Below, one piece after another: positions 48,181 through 59,682 of a DNA stretch of 64,000 bases. Origin of the DNA: Molossus alvarezi (Eukaryota; Chordata; Mammalia; Chiroptera; Molossidae); the NCBI GenBank assembly GCA_037176705.1, contig CM073890.1, forward strand, positions 98,136,591 to 98,200,590, written 5' to 3'. Below the pieces are notes generated by a model. That model was not told the DNA's origin, did not search any database, and worked only from the letters and a program-made list of their open reading frames with translations. Positions within the stretch are counted from its first letter, which is position 1, and every line of letters starts with the position of its first letter. The translations under genes were made by a program, and so were the position numbers.

Positions 48181-48434
48181 CTTTTTTTTTTTTTTTTTAT
48201 CCTCACCCGAGGATATTTTTCCATTTTTTGTTCAGATAGAGCGGGAGGGAGAGAGAGGAAGAGAGAGAGAGAGCAACATCGATGTGAAGGGACACATCGA
48301 GTGGCTGCCACCCGCACGACCAACCAGGGCCGGGGACTAACTGCAACCGAGGTACGTGCCCTTAGCGGGAACCGAACCCGGGTCTCTCTGTACCGCAGGC
48401 CAATGCTCCAACCGCTGAGCCAAACCGGCCATGG
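48181..48434 (-). mobile_element. VES SINE, GTCCTCAGGTGAGGAT-tail subfamily
   Basis: Full antisense copy: T18 tail, ATCCTCACCCGAGGATATTTTTCC, GA tract, GAGTGGCTGCCACCCGCACGA, GGTACGTGCCCTTAGCGGG and a reversed tRNA head ending GAGCCAAACCGGCCATGGCC. Perfect duplication CCAAATTCTATCT (48168, 48435). The 150-codon minus-strand frame at 48042-48494 reads through the SINE and is not a gene. Confidence 0.97.
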
Positions 48435-48529
48435 CCAAATTCTATCTTTTAAAAACTGTATTGACCTTCTACTGTGTGCGCTAGGCATAGGCACCGAATG
48501 CTATGACAAAGTAACTGTGCACATTGTTT

Positions 48530-49430
48530 TTAATAGATTTAATATTTACAACAAAATTGAGTGGACATTAAAAAATTGAGATGATTTTCCATATATCCCT
48601 TGTCCCAACAAATACATGGTCTCCCCCATTGTTAACATCCCCCAACAGAGTGGTACATCGGTTACAATTGATGAACCTACATTATCACATCATTATCACC
48701 CAAAGTCTATGAACTTTACGTGAAGATCTACTTGTGATGTTGTGCATTCTGTGGGTTTGGACAAATGTATAATGGTGTCTATCACCATCATAGTACACAG
48801 CGTAGTTTCACTAGCCTAGAAATCCTGTGTCCTGCCTAATCATTCCTCTTTCCCACTCCCCCACCCCAACCTTCTGCTGTGAGTGTGTGTGTGAAAGTTT
48901 TGTGTGGATTATGTTCTCAACTCTTGGGTAAATACCAAGGATAATGGTTGCTAGATTGTGTAGAAAGACTATATTTACTTTTGTAAGAAACCACCAAACT
49001 CTCTTCCAAAGTGGCTGTACCATTTTGCATTCTCACCAGCAATGAACAGGATTCCTTTTGTTCCACATCCTGGTCAGCACTTGGTGTTACCAACGTCTTA
49101 AATTTTGGCCATTCTAATGAGTGTGTAGTGGCACCTCACTGTACCTCATTTTTATTTTAATTCACATTTCCCTGATAACATATAACATGGAGCACCTTTC
49201 ATATGCTTATTTGTTATCTGTATATCTTTGATGAGGTATTTGTTATGGTCTTAAGCCCATAGTTTAACTTGGTAGTTTTTCTTTTTGTTCAGTTTTAAGG
49301 GTTCTTTGTATATCTTAAATAGCAGTCCTTTATCTGATATGTCTTTTGTAAATATTTTCTCCAATTCTGAGGCTTGTTATTTCATTCTCTTGGAGCACTC
49401 TTTTTCCGTGAAAGTCTACCTTGCTTCAAT
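48530..49430 (-). mobile_element. Old L1 3' end, antisense
   Basis: Begins in the 3' UTR (CCCCATTGTTAACATCCCCCAACAGAGTGGTACATCGG) and runs into the decayed ORF2 end: AAACCACCAAACTCTCTTCC, AAGTGGCTGTACCATTTTGCATTC, TTTTGGCCATTCTAATGAGTG, TATCTTAAATAGCAGTCCTTTATCTG. The minus-strand frame near 49023 preserves VQPLWKRVWWFL (48985-49020), the ORF2 C-terminal block. Confidence 0.85.
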
Positions 49431-49517
49431 AAAAGTAACATTAAAACAATATGTGTTTTTAGCAAGTCAAAATGTGCACTCCTTTTTAAATATATATATT
49501 TAAAAAAATAACTTCTT

Positions 49518-49830
49518 ACCCTGGCCAAGTGGCTCAGTTGTTTGCAGGGTCATCCTGTACACCAAAAGGTTGCAGGTTCAATTCCTGGTCAAGGCACATG
49601 CTTAGGCTACAAGTTCAACCCCCGGTTGGAGCAATTACTTACAGGAAGCAACTGATCATTGTGTCTCTCTCATATTAATGTTTCTCGCTCTCCCTTTCCC
49701 TGTCTCCCACTCTATCTAAAAAAATTCAGTGGAAAAATATCCTCAGGTGAGGATTAAAAAAATAGTACTAATAAAAATAAAATATAAAATCAAATCAATA
49801 AAACATATCCACAGATGAGGATAAAAAATA
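49518..49830 (+). mobile_element. VES-type SINE, third subfamily, with duplicated tail
   Basis: Sense copy: CCCTGGCCAAGTGGCTCAGTTG, CACCAAAAGGTTGCAGGTTCAATTCCTGGTCAAGGCACATGC, CCCCCGGTTGGAGC, (CT)n-like tract. Two tail modules follow: AATATCCTCAGGTGAGGATT (49736) and, after an A-rich spacer, CATATCCACAGATGAGGATA (49805). Flanks AAAATAACTTCTTAC and AAAATAATTTTTCTG are a weak duplication candidate. Confidence 0.9.
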
Positions 49831-52317
49831 ATTTTTCTGTTAATGGAATAAAGTTTCATTACTAAAAAAATATTTTGTGAGCTATTCCATTCACTGATAA
49901 TGTCATGTGAAATCTATGGTCCTGTAATATGTTTTTGTTTTTTTTTAATAACTAAGCAATTAATGAAGAAGAAAAAATAAGATCTGCTTAAAGTGAATTC
50001 AATTTATGTACAAATCACTTTCATTCTATTTTTTGTTGCTGTTAAACAAGTTTTCTTATAAAAAATGTTCTTAATTCATTAAGGTAACATGGCTAAATTA
50101 TTCTTGCACTACTTACTAAATAAATGTTGTTGATAAAAAACAACCAATGCTACCCATATTGATACCAAATGGAGAAAGGTTTGTATGAAAAGATGAACAG
50201 GGAATTCCTTCTGTAGCCCATGAGATGATTCTGAAAGTAAGCATCTCATGAAATTTTCCTTTGATTCCCCTAAAGAGATAAAGGAGACATAAACTGATGT
50301 CGTCAGACCAACGTCCACCAAGATGGCAAAATCTGGAAAATTCCCATGATGAATCTGGGGTAAATTTAACACAATTGAGTACAGATAACAGCACATGAAA
50401 ATCCACATTTTGCTAATTCTGCCCACTCTTGGTTCAACCGGACCCCTTTAAGGAAAATCTGTCATCACACATACAGAAGGTATGCAAACCTGGAGGATGA
50501 CATTACATCAGCACAGGCACAAGTTTGTGAGGAGGTTGAGGACAATTTTATCTACTATCACAATTATTTTAAAGGATCAGTAATTGACAATATGTGTGAG
50601 GGTAAAGGAGGTCATATGTGACTTTTCAAAGGTAGAATGTGCTGTTCGTAATTGAGAACAGACTCTGGAAAGAGATTAGGGGAGATATGGTGAACAGAAA
50701 GCCACAATGCAGTTCCTTAGTGGACTTAGACACTTTAGTACTTTGTAGGATGGCTTGCCTCTACCTTTCTGGCATGGCTCTAATTAATAATTATTCTGGT
50801 TTTTATTCTACAAGCATCTTTACATTACACTTAGACATCACTTGAGCATATTCATTTGACTATAGAGAAAACTTATAAAATAATCCAGTTGCTAAAAGGG
50901 AATAATAATAGGGGTTCCTTAGTTCTGGGTGTCATGACTTTCCCAGCAGTACCCCCAATGTTGCCTCAGATCTGTGATCTTATTTTGACTGGACACCTTT
51001 GGCTCATGCTCTGCTTATTTCCAAAGGCATTACTACTTACCTCTGGGGGTGCGATTAATTAAGTCATATGGACATTTGATATCAAATCAAGAATTCACAT
51101 GTGATGCTTCATATTAAGTAGACAGGAATATCTTCGCTATTTATGACTTTGTTGCTTAACTCTTCTAATACAAACTTCCATTTTGCTAAACAGAGGTTCT
51201 TGTAGCCCTTCATGTCATGACATCTAAAATTAGTTAATATGGAAAACAGAGCCACTAAGTGGGCAAGAAAGATGCCAGATTTCCAAAACTCCTGTGCTTA
51301 ATATAGGAGCCTCACTTGGTATGCGAGGAAATGAAACATAATCATATTTAAGAAATGCTCTCCTTAAACAAAGTCAAATTAATAAGATAACTAACAGTTT
51401 TACTAGTCTGCATCATTTCTAACTACACAGATTTATCCATTTTAAACGTGATATGATTTATAATAGTACTAAAGCCTGTTAAAAGTCCCATGGAAGGAGA
51501 ACATTTTTGACATACACTTTAAATTTACAGGCTTGAATTTTGCTCTTAGTCTTAAATCAGTTTATTTCAGACCCTTGTAATCTGGTTTGTATGCTTTCAG
51601 GGGGATGATTTTAGTACCCCAAATTCATAAATCAGCCAAAACCCTAAAGGATCTTCTAATTACTTGTGGGCCAAATCTCTAGATCTGAGAAGAATTAGAT
51701 ATTCAAAAGCAGCAAATGAGGCATTTTTTAATTACTTAAAAAGACCCATATACTGAAAATTGCATGTTACTCAGGTTCTCTGTTTTGGAAAAATAAAAAT
51801 TGAAATGTACAATTCCATAGTTACTGCAAAAGTAATGGTTATAACCTTAAGCCACTTAAAACACCGGTGTTACCAAACAATTGAAACAGCACTCTTTCTG
51901 CTACATGATGTGTAGTTTGATACTAGCAAAGATAACCACATGTATGAACTGAATCAATTCACATAAATTGCTTAAAACCAGACTATAATTTGAGAATCCT
52001 CAATAATGATTAATATTTCTCTATACATCTATCTGTTAAGGGTTTTAACATAACTTTTATGAATACATATTAGCTCATATTAGTAATGACAAAACTTATT
52101 TTGCTTTGTGGTCAATATTTTTAAGAAATCATGTTTACTTAAAACTTTTCACCACCTCCCGTCTGATACAAAGATAATGAATGGTCATGAGTTTTTAATG
52201 AATCTTGGTGTGTAGTTGAGCAGGAAGGTAAAAATAATAAGCAGCTTAATTTTCTACATTAATTATTTGAAGTTAGTTAATTTTTTTTTAAAAAAAGAGA
52301 GGCTTTGTTCTCAATCT
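49831..52317. other. Long single-copy interval, nothing assigned
   Basis: No named repeat over about 2.5 kb. Overlapping minus-strand frames of 105 and 96 codons occur at 50109-50426; neither shows a domain I recognise and no splice context supports them. Confidence 0.5.
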
Positions 52318-52333
52318 ACTCATTCTAACTTTT

Positions 52334-52544
52334 TAAAAAATTATTTTTCTTTATTGATTTTTAGAGAGAGGAAAGAAAGGAGAGAGAGATAGAAACATTG
52401 ATAAGAGAGAACATCGATTGACTGCCTCCTGCATGCCCCCCACTGGGGATCGGGCCCAAACCTGGGCATGTGTCCTGACCGGGAATCAAGCCAGCAACCT
52501 CCTGGTCCATAGGTCAGCGCTCAACCACTGAGCCACACCGGGCA
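52334..52544 (-). mobile_element. VES SINE, AAATCAATAAAAA-type tail subfamily
   Basis: Antisense copy: TTCTTTATTGATTTTTAGAGAG, GA tract, GAACATCGATTGACTGCCTCCTGCATGCCCCCCACTGGGG, GGGCATGTGTCCTGACCGGG and reversed tRNA head ending CCACACCGGGC. Perfect 16-bp duplication ACTCATTCTAACTTTT (52318, 52545). Confidence 0.96.
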
Positions 52545-52854
52545 ACTCATTCTAACTTTTGAAGGAAATTCTAGACAATATTGTCTGAGGACTTCAGAGT
52601 TCTTCATGTATATGATTTAATAACTGCTTTTTCATAGTGTCATTAATTGAGCATATTTTTGTGGGGAAAAAATCCTAGTTTTTATGAAAATAATAATTCC
52701 AGTAGATGCCTACCCTTTTACTCACATGGCCTACAAGGAGTATTTTGACGTCAAGAATATACAAGTTACTATTTACAAATTTGGAATTTGCTTTGGAATT
52801 TCTGTTTGTGCTTGAAGTGGTTTTATTTTTTCATGATTTTAGTTTAATTTTTTA

Positions 52855-53165
52855 AAAAGATTGAGGCATATTAAACATTTTAAGAGTTTATATGAGCAAA
52901 AATTGATTCCGGTTTTGCAGTGCCAAACCGGAAGTGGTTAGAAGTGCTATGATGCACGCCCCACCATAGGAACTAGGGAAAAGACTTTTATGGAGAAGAC
53001 AAAGCAAGGAAATTGTTTGGCTGAAGATTAATCATTTGCCTTATTTGGGAAGGCTTGGCTGGTTCTTTGTGATTGGTTGTCCTTAAGGTTCCATTTCTGA
53101 ACCCTGAGGCATGACAAGCGTACATTTTGGTTTGTTGGGACTCTATAGCTTTAAAACCACTCTAG
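52855..53165. repeat. Unassigned repeat-like segment
   Basis: TTTTAAGAGTTTATATGAGCAAAAATTGATTCC...GCCAAACCGGAAGTGG...AACTAGGGAAAAGACTTTTATGG...GCTGGTTCTTTGTGATTGGTTG...GGACTCTATAGC has the texture of an old LTR or DNA element I cannot name. No termini could be fixed. Confidence 0.3.
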
Positions 53166-53742
53166 TATTAAGGACTGCTTGTCCAATTCATTTCACAATT
53201 TAAATCTTATTTTTACTGTCATGAGATACTCCCCTCCCCCCCTGCTTTTTAATACCACATCTGCTCTCCCCCACCTCCAACCACCACCATGCAAGGAACA
53301 CCTGCAACCACACTGTTTCTTTAGCCATTTTATTTACATATTTTTAACTTCTGGTCTAAATAAATTTTGAATTTTTCAAGATTCTTGCCTCATGTGATTT
53401 CCTCTTGAAATGGTTCTCAAGACATGTATCATCAAAGAGGCCCTGTAAATGCAGCACTATGTCTTAGTAAAATGATGAAAAAAATTTCTAAACATTCGAG
53501 ATTGGGAAGATAACTTTATCCAATTTTTTAACTTTGTCCAAAACTCCACATTTTACCAGGGAAGCTTCTGTTTGTATTCCTTGGCAACATAAGACAAGAA
53601 AACAGATGGAAGGACACTGAGGGGAACTCCTAAGTGGGAGGAGCTAGGAACTTCTGCAATGTGGAGATGTTCTAGAGGAAAATAAAAAGGAAACAAAACT
53701 GAATATTGACACAATAAAAGGTTGCAAAAATGTAATTTAGCT

Positions 53743-54065
53743 CGGAGATCAGCAAACTGTATCTAGTGGGCCAAATCCAAGACCTGTTTTTGCATGGTCT
53801 GCTTGCTAAGAATTTTTTCTTAATATTTACACATGTTAAAAAACAAAACAAAACATGTTTGTATGTGAAAATTGATTAATTAAATTTTTGCGGTCCATAA
53901 ATAAAGTTTTATTGTAACACTGCCACATTCTTTCATTTATGTATGGCTTATGACTGTTTTCATACTGTAATAGCAGAGTCAAACAGGTGTAAGAAAGGCC
54001 ATATGACATGCAGCACCTGAAGCATTTATTATCTATTTTTTTTACAGAAATTCTGCTGACCCCTG
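53743..54065. mobile_element. Non-autonomous hAT-like element
   Basis: Termini CGGAGATCAGCAAACTG (left) and TTCTGCTGACCCCTG (right) are inverted repeats. Between them lie GTGGGCCAAATCC, TCCATAAATAAAGTTTTATTGTAACACTGCCAC and AAAGGCCATATGAC, the mix typical of a mammalian hAT group with GGTCGGCAAACT ends. Flanking octamers ATTTAGCT and ATTTGGAA share five positions. Confidence 0.65.
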
Positions 54066-57000
54066 ATTTGGAAAATTTCATCAAGCTAATTTTCCTAGCT
54101 GATAAGATTATTGTTTACTGAATACCACTCTGGGATTTTAAATCCAAATAATCCAAATATTGCATTCAGATTTTTCCAGGAGTATTTTCTTTATAATAAC
54201 ACAAGGACATTGCAAACAACCAAGCAAAGCTGTTGCCTCTGTGCATTTGTTACCTAAAAAAAAAAGATAAAATAAATGATTTAATTTGTGATAACTACTA
54301 TGCAGTTGTAAGACATAAAACAGAGAGGTACCGTGTATTATTTACCCAGTTTCCCCCCAACATCTTGAAAGCTATAACACAATATCACAACCTAGATATT
54401 GACATGGATTCAGTCAAGATATAGACTATTTCCACACCGTAAAGATTTGTCATGTTGTCCTTATATACTCTCACCCACTCCCCTCCCACTCCCCCCCGCC
54501 TTAACTCCTTAGCCAGTCATCTGTTTCCATTTCTATAATTTTATCATTTTAATAATTTAAAAATGGAATCATAGAGAATGTGACCTTTGATAATTGACAT
54601 TTTTCATTCAGCATAATTCCCTTGAAATTATTCAGGAGAGTGTATCAATAGTTTGTTCCTTGTTATTGCTGAGTATGGATGTACCAGTTTGTCTGACTAC
54701 TCATCAGTCAAGGACATCTGGGTTGTTTTCAGTTTTTGACGATTATGAAAAAGCTGCTATAAACACTCATGTACACGTTTCTGCGAGAACATAAACTTTC
54801 ATTTCTTTGGGATAATTGCCCAAGAGTCAAATTGCTGGGTCTTATGGAAAACATATGTTTAGTTTTAAAAATAATATGCCAAACTTTTCCACAGTTACTG
54901 TACCATTTTACATTCTACTCAGCAATGGTATGAGTGGTCTGATACCCTCACCAATGTTTAGTGTTGTTGCTATTTTTTTTTTATTTTAGTTTAGTTTAGT
55001 TTTAGCTCTTCCAGTGGGAGTAAAGTGATATTTCATTGTAATTCTAATTTGCATTTTCCTAATAGCTAATGATGTTCAACATTTTTTAACGTGCTTATTT
55101 GCCATCTGTATATTCTCGTAGATAAAATGTCTCTTCTTTTCTTTTGCCCATTTTCCATTTTGATTGTTTTATTTTTTACTGTTGAGTTGTAAGAGTTCTT
55201 TATATTTTCTAGATACTGATTCTTTTCAAACATGTGGTTTGAAAATATTTTCTTCCCACTTGTAGCTTCTCTCTTCATCCTCTTAATGGAGTCCTTCATA
55301 GAGCAAAATTTTTAATTGTAATAAAGGCCAATTTATCAATTTTTCTTTGTGGATTGTGATTTTGGAGTCAATTCTAGGAACTCTTTGCACAGGCTCAGAT
55401 TCCGAAGACTACGTTTTATGTTATTTTATAGTTTTATGTTGCATTTCAATCTATGACCATTTTGAATTAATTTTTGTATAATATGTGTGATAGAAGTCAA
55501 ACAGTTCTCTCTTGCCTTTTTATTTTCTATTGTTGTTGTTTTATTTGCCTATAGATGTTCTCCAGTACCATTTATGGAAAAGACTATTTTTCTTCTATTA
55601 AATAGGTTTTGCATTTTTGTTCCAAAATTAGTTGCGCATACATGTGGGGGTCTATTTCTAGATTCTCTGTTCTGTTCCATTTATCAATGTACGTATTTCT
55701 CTGCCAATACCGTACAATCTCGATTAAAATCTAGCAGTAATCTATTACTATTTTTCTTATTAATAATATATTATATAGTTACATAGTATTATGCCTAATA
55801 TTAGTATATTAAGTAATGTACCATTATGTAATAAGTCTTAAAATTGGATAATTTCTTCTAATATTTTTTTCCATAATTGCTTCAGCTATTCAAGTTTCTT
55901 TGCATTTCTATATAAAGTTTAAAACAATTTTATCTATCTCTACAAAAAATTTTGTTGGAATTTTTATAAGAATTCCATTAAACCTATATATCAATTTGGG
56001 AAGAATTGACATCTTTATTATGTTGAGACATGCAATCCATGAAAAAATTTCTCTCCAGATCTCTCAGGTTTCTTTCATCAGCATTTTATAGTTTTTATAG
56101 CATATATATATATATGTTCTGTAGATGTTTTTAGATCTATACCTAAATATTTCATTTTGAGTGTTTTTTAATTAACATTGTATCTCTACCTGTTTGTTGA
56201 TTTATTTATGCTTCATTACACTAACTGGAATAAAACTTGCAGCACTATGTTAAATAAGAATGGTGAGAGAGTGAACATCCTGCCTTATTGGTGACCTTAG
56301 AGGGACAGAATTTAGTGATTCACCACTAAAAATAGTGTTAGCTGTAAGGTTTTTTAAATAAAATATCTCTATCAAATTGAGGGGGTCCCCACTGTTCCTA
56401 CTTGTCAGAGAGGTTTAAGTCATGAGTGGATGCTGAATTTTGTCAAATGTTTTTCTTTCTCCACTGATATCATCAGTGATTTTTTTCTTTAGCATGTTAA
56501 TATGGTGAATTATATTCATTGATTTTGGAATATTGAACCATACTTGCATCCCTGGAATAAACTTCAAATGGCCATGCTATATAATTATTCTTATATATTA
56601 CTAAATTCTACTTGCTCATGTATATTAAGAATTTTTGAGTCTATATTTGTGAAGGGTATTGGTCTATACTTTACTCTTTTTATATTGTCTTTGGGATAAT
56701 ATTTATTTCATAAAATGAATCAGGAATTTTTTTCTTCTTCTGTTTCCCTCACAAATTGTATAGAGTTGGTGTTAAACCTTTTAAAAATATTTGTTAGAAT
56801 TATTCACCTCAACCATTTGGGCATGAAGATTTACTTTGAGAAAGTTTTTAAATTAAAATTCAATTTCCTCAGTAGTTATAGGGCTGTTCAAATGATCTAA
56901 TTCATATTGGGTGAGTTGTGGTAATTTGTGTTTTGAAGAATTGTTACATTTCATCTAAGTTAAGTTCTGAGTTTAGTGTTTGTAGTTTTCTCTTATTGTC

Positions 57001-57537
57001 TTTAGATGTCTGAAGGGTCTGTAGTGATATAACCTGCTTCGTTTCTAAAATTGGTAGTTTGGGTCTTCTATCTACTTTGTTTGTCAGTCTTGCTGGAGGT
57101 TGGCCAAGTTTATTGATCTTTTCAAAGAACTAACTCATGGCTACATTGATTTTCTCTATTGTTTTTGTTTTCAATTTCATTTACTTGTTCTCTTACCCTT
57201 AATATTTTTTTCCTTCTTTGTTTCAGGTTGACTTGGCTCTTCCTTTTCTTGGTTCTTGAGGTTGGAACTTTGATTATTGGTTTAAAACTTTTTCTCTTTT
57301 CTAATGTATGCAATTAGTGCGGTCACATTCCCTCTCGAGCACTGCTGTCGCTCTGTCCCACAGATTTTGCTATGGTGTATATTCATTTTCATTCACTCCA
57401 CTTTATATTTTTTCCTTGATACTTATTCTTTAACCTATGGATTATTCAGAAGTGAGTTGATTAGTGTCCAAGTATTTGGAGAATTTTCTGTTCTGTTATA
57501 GGTTTCTAGTTTGACTTTACTGTAGTCCAAAAACACA

Positions 57538-57780
57538 CTATATGATTTCACTTACTGTTAATTTGTTGTGATATGTTCTGTGGACCAGGATATGTCCTAT
57601 CTTGGAATATGTTGATGGGCACTTGAAAACAATGTATTCTACAGTTTGGGCAGTACATTTAAAAATATCAATTAGATCCTGCTGGTTAATGGTGTCATTG
57701 AGTTCTGTATCCTTGATAATTTTTTGTCTAGTTCTATCAATTGTTGTGAGAGGTGTGTTGAAGTTTACAATTATAATCAT
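57538..57780 (-). pseudogene. L1 ORF2 endonuclease-domain remnant
   Basis: An 80-codon frame within the fossil L1. It retains the end of the apurinic-type endonuclease domain: FNTPLTTIDR near the start, NQQDLIDIF in the middle and TYSKIGHILVHR near the end. In intact L1 the last block contains an aspartate-histidine pair (S-R-I-D-H); here the aspartate is glycine (KIGH), so catalysis would be lost even if the frame were whole. It belongs to the L1 fossil and is not a host gene. Confidence 0.8.
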
Positions 57781-58257
57781 GTATTTGTCTAGGTTGATTT
57801 TTTTTCTATTTACCAGTTTTTACTCTACCTTTTATAGCTTTTTGTTGGTTGTTATGTCTTCTTGATGGATTATCTTTTTTTTTTTAATCATTCTATGATG
57901 TTTACCTCTGATTCTTATCATTTTCTTTTCTTTAAAGTCTTTTTTATTTGATATTAATATTGCTACTCCTGCTTTAATGAATGTTTGCATGATATATGAA
58001 TGTTTTATCTTTTCTTATATTACACATTTGCCTGAGTCTCTGTTTACTTTTTTTAAAATGTATATTTTCTTGTATGGTTCATATGTGGTAATTGCTATTG
58101 CTCTATCCTTCAGTTCACTGGGGTGTTTTTTTTTTCCTTTGCTCCCTTCACTTTTTTATTTGTTATTGTATTTTTCAGTTCTATAATTTCCGTCTAGTTA
58201 TTCTTTATATCTTCTATTTCTTTACTAAGACTTTTAATTTTTTAAAAAATTTTTCTA

Positions 58258-58500
58258 GCCCTGGCTGGTTTGGTTCAGCAGTTAGAGCGTCGGCCTGCGG
58301 TCCGGAGAGACCCGGGTTCGGTTCCCGCTAAGGGCATGTACCTTGGTTGCAGTTTGTCCCCGGCCCTGGTTGGTCGTGCGGGTGGCAACCACTCGATGTG
58401 TCCCTTTCACGTCGATGTTTCTCTCTCTCTCTCTCTTCCTCTCTCTCCCTCCCACTCTATCTGTACAAAAAATGGAAAAATGTCCTCAGGTGAGGATGAA
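58258..58500 (+). mobile_element. VES SINE, sense, inserted in the fossil L1
   Basis: Best-preserved copy in the window: CCCTGGCTGGTTTGGTTCAG, GTTAGAGCGTCGGCCTGCGG, GACCCGGGTTCGGTTCCCGC (B-box region), GGGCATGTACCTTGGTTGCAG, GGTCGTGCGGGTGGCAACC, CACTCGATGTGTCCC, (CT)n, CCCACTCTATCTGTAC, GTCCTCAGGTGAGGATG and an A tail. The target words are AAAAAATTTTTCTA at the left and AAAAAATTTTTTCTA at the right. Three overlapping frames here are SINE translations. Confidence 0.97.
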
Positions 58501-59682
58501 AAAAAAAAAATTTTTTCTAACATGTTCATGGTTGCTCATTAAAGCATTTTCATGATAGTTGCCTTACAATCTTTGTGAGATTATTCTGGTATCTCTGTCG
58601 TCTTAGTGTTCCCATGTATTTGTTATCATTTTACATTCAATTTGAGAGTTTTCTGCTTGTATGTATGATAAATGATTTTCAGCCGAAATCTGGATGTTTG
58701 GGGTACATGTTACGAGACTTTGGGTGCTATTTAAACCTTCTGTTTTAGCTAGCTTCCTCTGACACCAGCAGAGAAAGGAGAGTGCACGTTGTCACCGCCA
58801 GGTGTAGGGAGAAGTCCAGGTCTCCCCCTCGAGCAACCATTAATTCCTGAGTGGGCGGGCTTCATGTCACTGCTGGGTAGGGTGAAAGTTTCTGCTCCCC
58901 AGAAGGCCTCCACTGATACGTCCCTGCCTGGAAGGGGTGGGAGTGGTTTACGACAGATCCATGTGGCCTCCGTACAGGTTAGGGGGTGTTGAGGTAGGGT
59001 TGCTACTGTTGGGAAATTCCTAAGGTCCTGACTTTCCACCAGTCCTCCTCTGTTTGATGCTGCGTTAACAGGAGTGCAGAAGGGTACCTCATTCGCATGG
59101 GGCTAGGATTGGGTCCAGGCTCCCTAGAGTCGTCTGCACTGGCGCTGTATTAGGGCCGAGGTGGGACACACAACAGGAATAAAAGTTTCCACTTCCTACT
59201 CAGATGTCCTTACACAACTTGGGGTTGGGGGGGAAAGGTTGGGATACTTTGTTCTAGTCTAGCAAGGGTGGGTGCTAGGCTCCCCACTGGGCCTGGCAGG
59301 GGTTTGGTTTGTGTTTCCGTGGTGTTTGTGTGGAGCAATGTGATACTGTCTTTCTGGATATTTCCCTTTCTGGGTCCTTTGCCTAGATTCTAGGCCCTGG
59401 AAAGACCAGGCTTTTGCTGGGCTTTTCTGGTCTGCACCAGTTGGTATCTCTGGGTCACAGACTTCGTCAGCTGCAAGTTTTGTGTATCCGAGGCAAAACA
59501 TAAAATCCAGGAACCTCACCACCATGTAGTTCTTTGGGTCCTGAGGTCCCTGACTGGTCTGCCTTCGCTCCACCTTTTAGAATCTCCTTACATGTGTTTT
59601 ATATGTAATGCCCAAGATTGTTTTTAGTTGTACCTAGCAGTAGTATTTGGAAAAACTAAGTCTACTCCATCTTCCTAAAAGA

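Larger units (their letters stand above)
54330..59682 (-). mobile_element. Near-full-length fossil L1, antisense
   Basis: On the + strand the element runs 3' to 5'. The 3' UTR (CCCAGTTTCCCCCCAACATC near 54348; ATATTGACATGGATTCAGTCAAGATA) is followed by the ORF2 C-terminal region (near 54890), the ORF2 body (55060-57300, including RT-region blocks such as CTATTAAATAGGTTTTGC), the endonuclease remnant (57538-57780), then a GC-richer 5' region (58690-59682) with repeated AAGTCCAGG...CCTCCACTGA-type units ending GTCTACTCCATCTTCCTAAAAG. All frames are broken. ORF1 is not clearly retained. Excluding the VES insertion it spans about 5.1 kb. Confidence 0.85.

Noticed and set aside
48042..48494. 150-codon minus-strand frame, the longest in the window
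   Set aside because: It is centred on the VES SINE at 48181-48434 and its flanks; no conserved domain, and it is explained by SINE sequence.
58258..58340. tRNA-like A and B boxes that could be called as a tRNA gene
   Set aside because: They are the internal promoter of a VES SINE; the cloverleaf is not complete and the tail and duplication prove a retroposon.
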